Part shown: positions 43,880-53,499 of the stretch, one piece after another
How the letters are laid out: every line of letters begins with the position of its first letter
Position numbering within the stretch: position 1 is the first letter of the stretch
Assembly (NCBI RefSeq): GCF_002192415.1
Contig: NZ_CP021780.1
Span: forward strand, 3,534,001 to 3,598,000
Source of the DNA: Paenibacillus donghaensis
Lineage (GTDB): Bacteria; Bacillota; Bacilli; Paenibacillales; Paenibacillaceae
Direction: 5' to 3'
DNA: 64,000 bases
The notes under the pieces: generated by a model
Told to the model about the DNA's origin: nothing
What the model saw: only the letters and a program-made list of their open reading frames with translations
Databases searched by the model: none
Made by a program: the position numbers and the translations under genes

Positions 43880-43987
43880 AAAATGTTTGTATTTTGTCCG
43901 AAGACTGCTGGCTTATGGACATGCACTGGAGTTTAAGATGCTGTTTGGCCTATCTGCAATGGAAACATGACAAAATCAGAATATTTT
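43880..43987. promoter_or_regulatory. Paired inverted 19-bp operator-like motifs (GH28/GH88)
   Basis: AAAATGTTTGTATTTTGTC (43880-43898, plus) and AAAATATTCTGATTTTGTC (43969-43987, minus) face each other 89 bp apart. Both match AAAATRTT-N4-TTTTGTC, also found before the AraC gene at 41401. They lie in the gene-free stretch 43769-44097. Confidence 0.62.
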
Positions 43988-44097
43988 CTAATATTCTATT
44001 ACAACTTCTGCATACGCTTAATCGATATACTCTAAGAGATTCCAGCAGAGTTCTGGAAGATAACATGAAATCAGCAATTACACAGGAGGTTCAACCC

Positions 44098-45204
44098 ATG
44101 AGTCAACCCTATTGGCAGGAAATCATGAACAGGCTGGACAGCAAAGCCGAGCGGATGATCGCTCAGATCGGTGATAAATGTCCGCATTTCGCCGGGGAGG
44201 ACGGCAAATTTGACGATATTGCCTCCGACTGGTGGACTACAGGCTTCTGGCCGGGTCTGCTCTGGATCATGCATGACATGACCGGCAAAGAAATCTACAA
44301 GGAAGCTGCCTGGCATTGGGATGGCACACTGGAACAGTGGTTTATTAAACCCACGTTAGAGCTGCACCACGACGTAGGGTTCCAGTTCCTGCCGACTGCG
44401 GTAATCAAACACACCCTCACCGGGGATGAGGAGGGTCTGCGCAGAGGTATCGAAGCCGCCAACTTCCTGGCTGCCCGTTACAACCCGGCAGGCAGGTTTA
44501 TCCGTGCCTGGAACGAGGACAAATATGGCTGGGTGATCATCGACTGCATGCTGAACATCTCGCTCCTCTTCTGGGCCAGCAAGGTTACCGGAGACCCCAG
44601 GTATAAGCATATTGCCATCAGCCATGCTGAAACTACCATGCAGCACGGTATCCGTGAGGATGGTTCGACCAAACATATTCTATCTTTTGATGCCGAAACA
44701 GGAGCATACCTGGAGTGCTTCGGCGGCCAGGGACGGGCTCCTGACTCTTCCTGGAGCCGTGGCACATCTTGGGGCCTGTACGGCTTCACGAATACTTACC
44801 GCCATACCAGCGACGAGCGGTTCCTGAACACCGCCAAACGGATTGCCCATTATTTCATCGCCGCCCTGCCGGAGGATCATGTGCCTTATTGGGATTTCCG
44901 CCTGGGAGATGATGAGCGGTTGTTCCGCGACAGTTCGGCTGCCGCGATCGCTGCCTCCGGTCTGCTTGAATTAGCTGATGTTGTGCCTGCGGCCGAGCGA
45001 TCACTGTATGCCCATGCCGCCGAACGTATTCTGCGTTCGCTGACCGAGAACTACGCCACCTGGGATCAGCCGGAGCACGAAGCCATCCTGCTGCATGGCA
45101 CAGGCAGCGGCACTTCTTTCATTGATGTGTCGTTAATCTACGGCGATTATTACTATGTGGAAGCCATAGCCAAGCTTAACGGCTGGAAGCACCGGATCTT
45201 CTAG
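44098..45204 (+). CDS. GH88 unsaturated glucuronyl/galacturonyl hydrolase
   Basis: The 368-residue alpha/alpha-barrel enzyme hydrolyses terminal delta-4,5-unsaturated uronate from oligosaccharides made by polysaccharide lyases. Typical segments are SDWWTTGFWPGLLWIMHD, WVIIDCMLNISLLFWAS, GRAPDSSWSRGTSWGLYGF and YWDFRLG. AGGAGG lies eight bases before ATG 44098. No signal peptide is present. Its product enters the KduI/KduD route encoded at 60.8-63.3 kb. It ends at a bidirectional terminator. Confidence 0.9.
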   Translation: MSQPYWQEIMNRLDSKAERMIAQIGDKCPHFAGEDGKFDDIASDWWTTGFWPGLLWIMHDMTGKEIYKEAAWHWDGTLEQWFIKPTLELHHDVGFQFLPTAVIKHTLTGDEEGLRRGIEAANFLAARYNPAGRFIRAWNEDKYGWVIIDCMLNISLLFWASKVTGDPRYKHIAISHAETTMQHGIREDGSTKHILSFDAETGAYLECFGGQGRAPDSSWSRGTSWGLYGFTNTYRHTSDERFLNTAKRIAHYFIAALPEDHVPYWDFRLGDDERLFRDSSAAAIAASGLLELADVVPAAERSLYAHAAERILRSLTENYATWDQPEHEAILLHGTGSGTSFIDVSLIYGDYYYVEAIAKLNGWKHRIF

Positions 45205-45238
45205 CGCCCTTCAGCCGCATGGGCCTTATAATTCCCAA

Positions 45239-45282
45239 AAAAAGATGCCTAGGCCATCAATCGGCCTGCAGGCATCTTTTTT
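45239..45282. terminator. Bidirectional terminator
   Basis: AAAAAGATGCCT and AGGCATCTTTTTT pair, with an inner AGGCC/GGCCT stem. It lies between the convergent GH88 and GH52 genes. Confidence 0.88.
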
Positions 45283-45299
45283 ATTCACATTATGATGAA

Positions 45300-47408
45300 T
45301 TATTGCTCATCCAGCCACAGAATAGCCGTGACCCCACGAGGATAATATTTGCTGCCGGTAATCAGACCTGAGATGATCTGGTCGCTCCAGCTCCAGATCG
45401 ACAGCTCGGGATGGGTCAGCCAGGCGGCATGGGCAGCGTCCGCCTGGCGTCCCTGCTCGCCCCATTCCAGCCCCAGAATGGTCCGGGCGATGAACTGGCA
45501 GAGATACACCTTGCTTAGCCAGCTGTTGTTGCTGGTAGAGGAGATTTTCCAGCCGCCATCCTCAAACAGACAAATCCCAGGCTGCAGCACTACCTCCAGA
45601 TGACGCTCCAGCACCCGGATATAGCTGCCGAAACGCCCATTTCGGTCCAGCGCCTCCTGGCAGCCGGTGTAATAAGGGAATACCAGCCCTTCTATCGCAG
45701 GGATAATCTTCGAATCATTGCCTTCACCGATCACGGCAGGGATATAGCCACCTTCCGTCACACTGGCTTCTATCGTCGCCGCGCATTTAACCGCCTGTTC
45801 TCCGGCCACTCTGGCAGGCTCCGGTTTACCGTGGGCTGTGAAGATCCGCTCCATCGCCAGATAGGCGGCCCAGCATTTGCCGGCCAGATAAATATTGTTG
45901 CGGGACTGTCCCAGTGATACATCCAGACTGTCGTAGGTCGTAATCTCTGCACCGCCCATCGCGCGCGTGCTATCCAGACCCATCACCCCGTTGCGCTGCT
46001 CCGGATCGGGATGGTCACGACTCAGCATGCTGTCCAGACAACGCTCCAGAATGGGCAGGTTGCCCTCCATCCAGGCCCGGTCACCGGTATGCTCGACGTA
46101 GACCGCCGCACTCAACACCCAGTTGACCAGCTGTTCATGGGTCATATGGGAGAAGCAGCCGTCCAGTCCATACATCTCATAAGCCGAATACCCCGGCCGG
46201 GAGATCGCATTGGCTACGCCCATATCATGCGTGAAGCTGATCCCTCCGGGATACTCCTCCGTCTCACCCGGAAAACGTACCTTGTCCTCATAGCTGTATC
46301 TCTCTACAAACATATCCAGCTCATTGCGCACGGTCCACGGATTATAGCGCAGCTCATAGAACAGCTGGTCTACCGTAAGGTCAAACGTATTCATCATCCG
46401 GTATTCACCTTCATTAACAATCCAGAACGGCTTGCCGCTGTGCTCCAGCAGCTGGGTAGAGCCGTAGTAGCTGCGGATGGCATGAGCCAGCATAAAAGAC
46501 TGGTCTTCCGAGAGCTTTGCTTCCGCCAGTCCTGAGTCTGCTTGCTCGGCTGCCTGCTTCAAGTCCGCGAACCGGGACAAGGCATATTCGGCAACACTTT
46601 CGACGTTGCTGTAATAACGGGTATAGTAGTAGGATGCGTCCATTCCGGAAGTGACATATCCACTGCGGTGAAAAGCAACCGCGAAGCGGTAGGTCTGCCG
46701 CACTCCAGCTGCCACATCCATGATCAGTGCTCCCACCCGCCCCAGACCAAAGGACCAGTTCTCTTCAAGCTCTGCCATGAGAATATTCTCCATGGAGAAA
46801 TGCAGCGCCGATTTCACCGTTCCCTGCTGGGAGGCAATTGCCAGAAACCGGCCTTGGCCAACACCGGTCAGGGTTCGGGAGCCGTCGATTCTTCGCATGG
46901 CACTGTACGGATCATTACCCTGGAATCCGAAGAAGGCCCGCCGAGCCGCAGCAGAGTCCCGATTATCGATCTCGATCTCCACCAGCACAGCCGGCAGCAG
47001 CACATCCTTCAGCTCAGCCTCGGAAGCCGACTCGGGGTCTGGCACCGGACGCACCGGCGACAGAATGCGGAAGGTCAGATCACCTGCCGACCAGCTGTCT
47101 GTAGACAGGCGCAGCTCACGGGTGATCTCCGCGTCAGCGAACGGAAACAGCAGCTTCGGCTTGTCCGGGTTAGGGTCGGGGTTCTCGATATCATAACGTT
47201 TGCTCTCATCCTCTTCGGCAGATTCGTGGAACGGAAGCGTATCGTAACCGCTGCCGTCCTTTCGTTCCAGACCGATGAATATGTTTTGTCTGGGCGGTTT
47301 GCCCTGCTCCAGATCAAATCCTCCAGAGGCTCCCTTGAAACCCAGCGTGAAGCTGGCGAACGCACCGATAGGTGAGTGATGGGCATTAAAAAAGCGGTTT
47401 TGCTGCAT
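45300..47408 (-). CDS. Beta-xylosidase, GH52
   Basis: The 702-residue protein matches the GH52 family over its whole length. The N-terminus FFNAHHSPIGAFASFTLGF is a hallmark, the nucleophile Glu lies in VNEGEYRMMNTFDL and the acid/base Asp in ITTYDSLDVSLGQ. GH52 enzymes are intracellular retaining beta-xylosidases acting on xylo-oligosaccharides. Start: ATG 47408, eight bases after AAGGAG. An earlier ATG overlaps that site. It is divergent from an AraC regulator and near the sugar ABC importer, which probably supplies its substrate. Confidence 0.94.
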   Translation of the reverse strand: MQQNRFFNAHHSPIGAFASFTLGFKGASGGFDLEQGKPPRQNIFIGLERKDGSGYDTLPFHESAEEDESKRYDIENPDPNPDKPKLLFPFADAEITRELRLSTDSWSAGDLTFRILSPVRPVPDPESASEAELKDVLLPAVLVEIEIDNRDSAAARRAFFGFQGNDPYSAMRRIDGSRTLTGVGQGRFLAIASQQGTVKSALHFSMENILMAELEENWSFGLGRVGALIMDVAAGVRQTYRFAVAFHRSGYVTSGMDASYYYTRYYSNVESVAEYALSRFADLKQAAEQADSGLAEAKLSEDQSFMLAHAIRSYYGSTQLLEHSGKPFWIVNEGEYRMMNTFDLTVDQLFYELRYNPWTVRNELDMFVERYSYEDKVRFPGETEEYPGGISFTHDMGVANAISRPGYSAYEMYGLDGCFSHMTHEQLVNWVLSAAVYVEHTGDRAWMEGNLPILERCLDSMLSRDHPDPEQRNGVMGLDSTRAMGGAEITTYDSLDVSLGQSRNNIYLAGKCWAAYLAMERIFTAHGKPEPARVAGEQAVKCAATIEASVTEGGYIPAVIGEGNDSKIIPAIEGLVFPYYTGCQEALDRNGRFGSYIRVLERHLEVVLQPGICLFEDGGWKISSTSNNSWLSKVYLCQFIARTILGLEWGEQGRQADAAHAAWLTHPELSIWSWSDQIISGLITGSKYYPRGVTAILWLDEQ

Positions 47409-47545
47409 GTAGAACACTCCTTCTTGCATAATAGTGCCCGATTGATCTCAGGGCTCTACCCAAATGGTATCGGCTTTTGGCCGATGGCGACAGGGTTAAA
47501 CCCTGCTTTTATTTGGGCAAATCAACCATCCGCACAAGCTTATGC

Positions 47546-47551
47546 TATAAT
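47546..47551 (+). promoter_or_regulatory. -10 box of the second AraC gene
   Basis: TATAAT lies 35 bases before the GTG start. No convincing -35 box is seen. Confidence 0.35.
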
Positions 47552-47585
47552 AGAGCCAAATTCTACTAGCGAAAGAGGCTGGACC

Positions 47586-48509
47586 GTGAATCCGATTGAA
47601 CCCGGCATCTCCAATTCCCTTGACGGCCGGATGTCACCTGACATTCAAGTGGCCTTTCATATCTTTGCCGCGCATTGGCGCAAAGTCAATCTGGCCTGGC
47701 AATATCCCGGCCATACGCATCCGATGTTTGAGATTAATATTGTTCTGCAAGGACAGCAGCAGATGGTGGTCGGGGGCGAGACCTTTGTGCAGAGAAGCGG
47801 CGATATCCTGTTCATCCGCCCGGGTGTGAAGCATGCCAGCCTCGGTTCCGGAACAGCGGCTGAAATGACTTATTATTGCCTGCATTTCGATATTGACGAT
47901 TTACTGCTGCGACGCGCCTTGCTGGCTGCGGATTCGATCAGCCTCAGCGGCGATGCCCCTGAGCTGCGGGCGATCCGCGAGGCGCTGGATGTCATTATCA
48001 GCTCGACGATTCTCAGCGATTCGCTGGACTCGCACAGGAACCGCATGGTTACCCTTCATGCTTCCCTGCAGCTGCTGACTGCGCTGAGCGGCTGGGTGCT
48101 CGCGGAGATGCCTTATTCCGACAGCGCACAGCTTGGCATTACTGAGAATACAGTCGCGCTGGCCAGCGCGGTGGAAGGACTGCTGCAGGCCTCGGTGAGC
48201 ACAGCTGCAGTTACGGGTGAACGAGGCGGGGGGATTGAGGCTATTGCGGCAAGTCTGGGCTACAGCCCTACGCACTGCAACCGGGTGTTTCGGCAGATTT
48301 ATGGCATGTCGCCGCGGCAATATCTCTCCAGCTTGATTATCCGCCAGGCCAAGCTGCTGCTGATGGACAACAGCCTGTCTGTCGATTATATTGCCCACCG
48401 GCTGGGCTACCGCGATATTTCCCATTTCAGCAAGCAGTTCAAACGCTGGACCGGACTGCCTCCGATGGGCTACCGCCAGCTTACTAAGGAACCCGGCAAA
48501 TCCACTTAA
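47586..48509 (+). CDS. AraC family transcription regulator
   Basis: The 307-residue protein has an N-terminal cupin (YPGHTHPMFEINIVLQGQQQMVV...GDILFIRPGVKH) and a C-terminal AraC double helix-turn-helix (IAASLGYSPTHCNRVFRQIYG, IAHRLGYRDISHFSKQFKRW). The start is GTG 47586, seven bases after GAAAGAGG. The frame is open further upstream but runs into the divergent GH52 gene. It probably controls GH52 and possibly the ABC importer. Confidence 0.87.
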   Translation: MNPIEPGISNSLDGRMSPDIQVAFHIFAAHWRKVNLAWQYPGHTHPMFEINIVLQGQQQMVVGGETFVQRSGDILFIRPGVKHASLGSGTAAEMTYYCLHFDIDDLLLRRALLAADSISLSGDAPELRAIREALDVIISSTILSDSLDSHRNRMVTLHASLQLLTALSGWVLAEMPYSDSAQLGITENTVALASAVEGLLQASVSTAAVTGERGGGIEAIAASLGYSPTHCNRVFRQIYGMSPRQYLSSLIIRQAKLLLMDNSLSVDYIAHRLGYRDISHFSKQFKRWTGLPPMGYRQLTKEPGKST

Positions 48510-48633
48510 GATTCGCAGGGACGGTAACCCGTTCATTATTTCAGTGCCTGCTTCAGCGCCATACAGCTTAACCTTAAAAGATGCCCGTCAGCGAACGAAC
48601 CTCGCTTCGGGACATCTCCGGTTTTCTATGTGT

Positions 48634-49470
48634 TTACCCCTTGGTTGCCCCAGAGGCAATTCCTTTGACGAAATACTTTTGCAGGAAGATGAACACAATC
48701 AGCACAGGCACAACCGACAGGGCTGTTCCGGCAAAAATCATATCCCACCGCGAGGAGAATTCCCCGATATAACGGTAAATCTCCACCACCATCGTCTTGG
48801 CCTGGCCTGAAGGCAGCACCAGCATCGGCATCAGGAAGTCATTCCAGATTCCCAGACCATTCAGTACCACCATACTTGCCGTAACCGGTCCCAGCAGCGG
48901 AAATACAATTCTCCAGAAAATTCCGTAACGCGAGCATCCGTCAATCTCCGCCGCTTCTTCGATCTCCCGCGGAATGCCTTTAACGAAGCTGGTATAGAGC
49001 AGGCATCCGAAGCCTACAGCTCCGGCAACATAAATCAGGATCGGTCCGGCAAGACCGCCGTATAAACCCAGCACCCGAAGCTCCTTGAAGAGAGGTATCA
49101 TATATGCCTGGAAGGGAATCATCATCCCCGCGAGAAAATATACGAAGATAAAGCGGGTCCAGCGGGCATTCCTGCGCTCAATAGCATACCCTGCCATCGG
49201 AATAATCAGCACCTGTGCCACAATCGCCACAACGGTCAGAATCAGGCTGTTAAGAATGGCTCTCGGAAATTCCGTTTCGGTGAGCAGATATTTGAAGCTG
49301 TCCAGATACAGGCTTGTGGGAAGAGCAATCGCGTCACGCATGATCTCAGCATTGCTCTTGAAGGCCGACATCAGATTGAAGAAAATCGGAAAAAAGAAGA
49401 TTACCGCAACCAGAAGTGTAATGACGAACAATAGGATTTCTGTGATTCTTCGTTTGGTCTGCAAGGTCAT
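48634..49470 (-). CDS. Carbohydrate ABC transporter permease (MalG-like)
   Basis: The 278-residue inner membrane permease has six predicted helices and the EAA loop EEAAEIDGCSRYGIFWRIVFPL, which contacts the ATPase. It is the second permease of a CUT1-type sugar importer, one base apart from the first permease gene. No ATPase gene is present nearby, so a shared MsmX-like ATPase elsewhere is likely. The C-terminus KYFVKGIASGATKG is typical. Confidence 0.92.
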   Translation of the reverse strand: MTLQTKRRITEILLFVITLLVAVIFFFPIFFNLMSAFKSNAEIMRDAIALPTSLYLDSFKYLLTETEFPRAILNSLILTVVAIVAQVLIIPMAGYAIERRNARWTRFIFVYFLAGMMIPFQAYMIPLFKELRVLGLYGGLAGPILIYVAGAVGFGCLLYTSFVKGIPREIEEAAEIDGCSRYGIFWRIVFPLLGPVTASMVVLNGLGIWNDFLMPMLVLPSGQAKTMVVEIYRYIGEFSSRWDMIFAGTALSVVPVLIVFIFLQKYFVKGIASGATKG

Positions 49471-49471
49471 C

Positions 49472-50410
49472 TTAGAGCTGCACCTCCCTCTTCTGAAGAA
49501 CCTTAACCTGGATCACTGTAATGAGCAGAATAATCAGGAACAGGACCATAGCAAGCGCGGTGCCGAACCCTTGCCTTAGCTCGCCGAAGCCAACTTTATA
49601 AATGATATAAGTTAATGTCTCGGTCTCAAACCCGGGGCCGCCGTCTGTCATTACGGCAATCTGGTCAAATATCTTCAGCGCACTGATCATGGAGAGCACC
49701 AGGCACACCGTCATCGAGCCTGCCAACAGCGGGAAGGTGATATGCCTGAACTGCTGCCAGCCGCCTGCGCCGTCAATGCTGGCCGCCTCGTTAAGCTCCT
49801 GCGGGATACCCTGCAGTCCGGCCAGATAAATGATCATGTAATAACCCGCGCCTTTCCAGACCGTAGACAGAACAATCGACAGCATGGCATATTTCGGATT
49901 GCCCAGCCAATCCACGATATAGTCTCCTAAACCGATAGCGCTCAGAATCTGATTAAACACACCGAAGTTGTAATTCAGAATCATGGCCCAGACAAAGCCC
50001 ATTACGATCCCGCTTAGCAGGGTCGGGAAATAGAATATACTTCTGAACAAATTGCGGAACCACCGCACCTTATCGACCATCATCGCCATAGCGATGGCTG
50101 CAATATTCTCCAGCAGTACAAGGGAAATCGTCATAACCATGGTATTCTTAAGCGCATTATGCACCCGTGGACTGTTCCAGATCTCCACGAAGTTGGCGAA
50201 CCCGATATAACGGATGTCACTGCTGATTCCGTCCCATGACGTGAAGCTTAAGTAGACGCTTCCCACCGTAGGAACGATGACGAACAAGGTGTAGAGCAGA
50301 AATGATGGAAGTATGAACAGCAATGCGTAGGACTGCCATTTTTTCTTTTTCTTTTTCGGCTTCTCTCTGGCTATGAATGACTTGTCCGCGTTAACGATAG
50401 ATGTAGCCAT
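49472..50410 (-). CDS. Carbohydrate ABC transporter permease (MalF-like)
   Basis: The 312-residue permease begins with a basic cytoplasmic stretch (EKPKKKKKKWQ), then six predicted helices. Its EAA loop is NEAASIDGAGGWQQFRHITFPL. Start: ATG 50410 after GGGGAGAG. The frame stays open upstream but would run into the preceding binding-protein gene. It is the first permease of the importer, separated from the binding-protein gene by a hairpin. Confidence 0.92.
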   Translation of the reverse strand: MATSIVNADKSFIAREKPKKKKKKWQSYALLFILPSFLLYTLFVIVPTVGSVYLSFTSWDGISSDIRYIGFANFVEIWNSPRVHNALKNTMVMTISLVLLENIAAIAMAMMVDKVRWFRNLFRSIFYFPTLLSGIVMGFVWAMILNYNFGVFNQILSAIGLGDYIVDWLGNPKYAMLSIVLSTVWKGAGYYMIIYLAGLQGIPQELNEAASIDGAGGWQQFRHITFPLLAGSMTVCLVLSMISALKIFDQIAVMTDGGPGFETETLTYIIYKVGFGELRQGFGTALAMVLFLIILLITVIQVKVLQKREVQL

Positions 50411-50444
50411 AGTTGCTCTCCCCTCCCGGGCGCCTGCTTTATAT

Positions 50445-50477
50445 AAGAGAACCTCCACCGAAGCGGAGGTTCCTCTT
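50445..50477 (-). other. Intercistronic hairpin between binding protein and permeases
   Basis: AAGAGAACCTCC and GGAGGTTCCTCTT form a stem (one bulge) without a T-run. Such hairpins commonly protect the abundant binding-protein mRNA while allowing partial read-through to the permeases. Confidence 0.65.
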
Positions 50478-50490
50478 CCGGCGCTATATC

Positions 50491-51849
50491 TTACAGTGAA
50501 TTGGCTTTGACCTGGTTGTCGTATTCTGTATCCGCCTGTTTCATATAATCTGTTACGTCTCCGTCCTTCATCACCATGTCCTGCAGCAATTTGTAGTACC
50601 AGTTGCGGAATTGCGGAGGAATCAGATTGTCGCCCCACCAGTTGTTGATGGCCAGGGACTTGGTAACATTGGCATCGGCAACAAGGTCAAGCGCCACCTG
50701 CATCTGCTCGCTTGTGTCGTAGGTTACTTTTTCTTTAGTGGTTGGAATGGCATTGATTGTTGCCAGGTAAGCCGAATATTGTTCCGGTTCAAAGAAGAAG
50801 CGGATAAACGATTTGATGGCTTCCGTTTTGTCGGCATCCTGGGCTGCTTCGGTGGAGAGGGACCAGCCGGCCGGTGAAGGAAGACCAATCACGTTTAATT
50901 TGCCTTCCCGGTCAGGGATAGCGTAGAAGCCAAATTCAAAGTTTGGATCGGCTTCAGCAATTTGTGTGAACATCCAAGTGCCTGAATACAGCTGGGCGGC
51001 TTTGCCCGAGACCAGAATGGAAGCCGTCTGGTTGTCGGCGGTACTCAGCCAGCCCTTGTCTACATAGTTTTTGAACAGCTGTTTGAAATCGGTCATGCCC
51101 TGAACCACATTGGGATCTGTGAAGCTCACGGTTTGGGCCGTGCGTTTGGAGTTCCAGTCCGGATCTTTGGAGAAGACATCGTCGATCAGGAATTTGTTGA
51201 CCCAGAAGCCCATATGGAAAATATCCTTACCGCCTACAACAAGCGGTGTAATACCTGCAGTTTTCAATTTTTCCTGAATGGCAATGAACTCGTCATAGGT
51301 TTTGGGAAGCTCGGCAATACCTGCATCCGCGTAAGCTTTTTTGCTGTAAATAATACCTTGGGGCGAGTTGACCTGGAGCGGAGCGTTCCATACCTTCCCG
51401 TCCACCTGCGGCGGAGATTCGAACAGGTCCAGAAGATCTGCCGGAAGCTCGACAATCTTGCCTGCATCGGCGAATACCTCGGTATCGCGCATCTCCACCA
51501 GATCCGGGAATTCACCCACCGCATCCTTGGTTTTCAGCCAGTCGAGATAGGCGGCAGATGAGGTTTCACTGAGATCCTTGATCGTAACATTCGGATTTGC
51601 GTCGGTATATTTTTTCACAGTGTCGGCAATGGCTTTTTTGGTCGCCGGATCACCGGATGCATAGCCGATCGTGAAGCTTATCTCTTTCTTGGCGGCGGCG
51701 TCGGCATTTGCTGCCGGTGTTTCCGATGCAGGCTTAGTAGCCGTATTGCCTCCGCTGGCATTGTTATTGTTATTTCCGCCGCAAGCGGTTAGCACAGTTG
51801 TTGCGGTCAGCAGCATTATGGACAATTTCGTGATTGTATTCTTCGTCAT
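50491..51849 (-). CDS. Sugar-binding lipoprotein of the ABC importer (SBP1)
   Basis: The 452-residue extracellular binding protein has a lipoprotein signal (lipobox LTAC-GG at about residue 20) and an Asn/Thr/Ala-rich linker. The mature part is a type-1 periplasmic-binding fold of the CUT1 group (FPDLVEMRDTEVFAD, FHMGFWVNKFLIDD). Start: ATG 51849, after GGGGAGG. It is followed by the two permeases. A close paralogue, SBP2, lies upstream and is frameshifted; SBP1 is the intact copy. Confidence 0.92.
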   Translation of the reverse strand: MTKNTITKLSIMLLTATTVLTACGGNNNNNASGGNTATKPASETPAANADAAAKKEISFTIGYASGDPATKKAIADTVKKYTDANPNVTIKDLSETSSAAYLDWLKTKDAVGEFPDLVEMRDTEVFADAGKIVELPADLLDLFESPPQVDGKVWNAPLQVNSPQGIIYSKKAYADAGIAELPKTYDEFIAIQEKLKTAGITPLVVGGKDIFHMGFWVNKFLIDDVFSKDPDWNSKRTAQTVSFTDPNVVQGMTDFKQLFKNYVDKGWLSTADNQTASILVSGKAAQLYSGTWMFTQIAEADPNFEFGFYAIPDREGKLNVIGLPSPAGWSLSTEAAQDADKTEAIKSFIRFFFEPEQYSAYLATINAIPTTKEKVTYDTSEQMQVALDLVADANVTKSLAINNWWGDNLIPPQFRNWYYKLLQDMVMKDGDVTDYMKQADTEYDNQVKANSL

Positions 51850-51915
51850 ATCTTTAGTAGCCTCCCCTTTTGTGTACAGCTTGGAAACCGTAAACCCGAT
51901 GTGCGCATCATCGCT

Positions 51916-51929
51916 AGTAAGCGTTTCCT
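51916..51929 (-). promoter_or_regulatory. Possible cre site upstream of SBP1
   Basis: AGGAAACGCTTACT (minus strand) keeps the AAACGCTTAC core of the CcpA consensus TGWAANCGNTNWCA with mismatches at the ends. Catabolite control of the importer is plausible. The rest of 51850-52142 shows only the SBP2 terminator and remnant. Confidence 0.3.
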
Positions 51930-52025
51930 TGTGTTTCAAGAATAGCACCCCGCCTTCAGGGTTAGAATGAACTTTTTTAAGAGCGGTGTGTGGTAAATTT
52001 AAGAGGAATTTTAACAGGAATGAAA

Positions 52026-52057
52026 ATAAAAAAAACGGAGGTCAGGGGACCTCCGTT
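52026..52057 (-). terminator. Intrinsic terminator after SBP2
   Basis: AACGGAGGTC and GACCTCCGTT surround AGGG, followed on the minus strand by TTTTTTTATTTTC. Confidence 0.85.
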
Positions 52058-52142
52058 GCTGTACTGTGCGATATAGAGCCCATGGTTCACCCAAGGCGGA
52101 GTCTGAAGTGCTCCCGAGGGATTCCATGAACCTGCTGCTTGG

Positions 52143-53485
52143 TTACTGCAGATTGTCCTCTACCTGCCTGTCGTATTCAGTATCGGCCCGTTTCATATAT
52201 TCCAATACATTGCCGTCCTTCACAACCATTTCCTGCAGCAGCTTGTAATACCAGTTGCGGAACTGCTGCGGTATCCGATTATCCCCCACCAATTGTTGAT
52301 CATCAGTGATTTGGCAACATCAGGATCAGCCATCAGGTCCAGCACCACCTGCATTTGCTCCCCGCCCTCAGAAGTGAACTTCTGCTTGGTTGAAGGAATG
52401 CCATGGATACTGGACAGGAATGCGGCATAGGGCTCCGGCGAGAAAAAGAAGGTAATGAAATCTTTAATCGCCTGTGTCTTGACGGTATCCCGGGCGGCCT
52501 CGGCAGACAAGGACCAGCCGGCTGGGGACGGGAGGCCCACCACATTCACCTTCCCTTCGCGATCCGGAATCGCATAGAATCCGAATGCAAAGCCGGGATC
52601 GGCTTCTGAGATCTGAGAGAACATCCAGGAACCGGAGAACAGCTGCGCTCCCTTGCCGGTTACAAGGAACGATGCTGTCTGGTTGTCACCTGTGCTTAAC
52701 CAGCCGGGATCAACATAATTATCGAACAGGTATTTGAAATCCGTCATCGCCTGAACCGCAGGCTCATCGCTGAAGCTGACTTCCTGCGCAGTGCGCTTGG
52801 CATTCCAGTCCGGATCTGCAGCATACAGTTCATCAATCAGAAATTTGTTAACCCAGAACCCCATATGAAATATATCCTTGCCGCCCACAATAAGCGGAGT
52901 AATTCCGCTGGCCTTCAGCTTCTTCTGGATCTCTAGAAACTCGTCATAGGTTCTGGGCAGCGCCATGATTCCGGCATCCGCATATGCTTTTTTGCTGTAT
53001 ATAATTCCCTGAGGCGCATTCCAGAACAACGGCGCGTTCCATACCTTCCCGTCCACCTGCGGCGGCTGATCGAACATCTCCACCAAATCCTCCGGGAGCG
53101 GGGCGATTTTGTCCGCATCCGCAAAAGCCTCCGTATCACGCATCTCCATCAGATCGGGGAACTCCCCTACCGCATCCTTAATCTTCAGCCAATCCAGATA
53201 CGCTGCAGAACTATTCTCGCTGATATCCTGGATGTGCACATTCGGATGGGCTTCCATGTAGGCCTGGATCGTGACCCCAATAGCCTGCTTGGTAGCCGGA
53301 TCACCCGCCGCGTAGGCTATGGTGAAGCTCACTTCCTGCGCTCCGGCCGCGGTGTCCGAACTCTCAGCCTGAGAGCCCGCACGATTCTCTGTACCGCCCG
53401 AATCATTTTTGCCTCCGCAGCTTGACAGGGTGACAGCGGCTGCAAGCAGCAGTACCGGCAGCTTCGCCCTTGCTAAATTGGGCAT
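52143..53485 (-). pseudogene. Paralogous sugar-binding lipoprotein (SBP2), frameshifted near the C-terminus
   Basis: A lipoprotein signal (lipobox LSSC-GG) and a mature domain very similar to SBP1 are intact until INNWWG near residue 400. There the run of five G at about 52283-52287 is one base short. The frame then ends in unrelated residues at 52220. With one G added, the reading continues as DNRIPQQFRNWYYKLLQ to a stop at 52143, colinear with SBP1. The start ATG has a strong AAGGAGG. It may still give a protein with an altered tail. A sequencing error in the homopolymer is possible. Confidence 0.8.
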
Positions 53486-53499
53486 TCCAATTCACCTCC

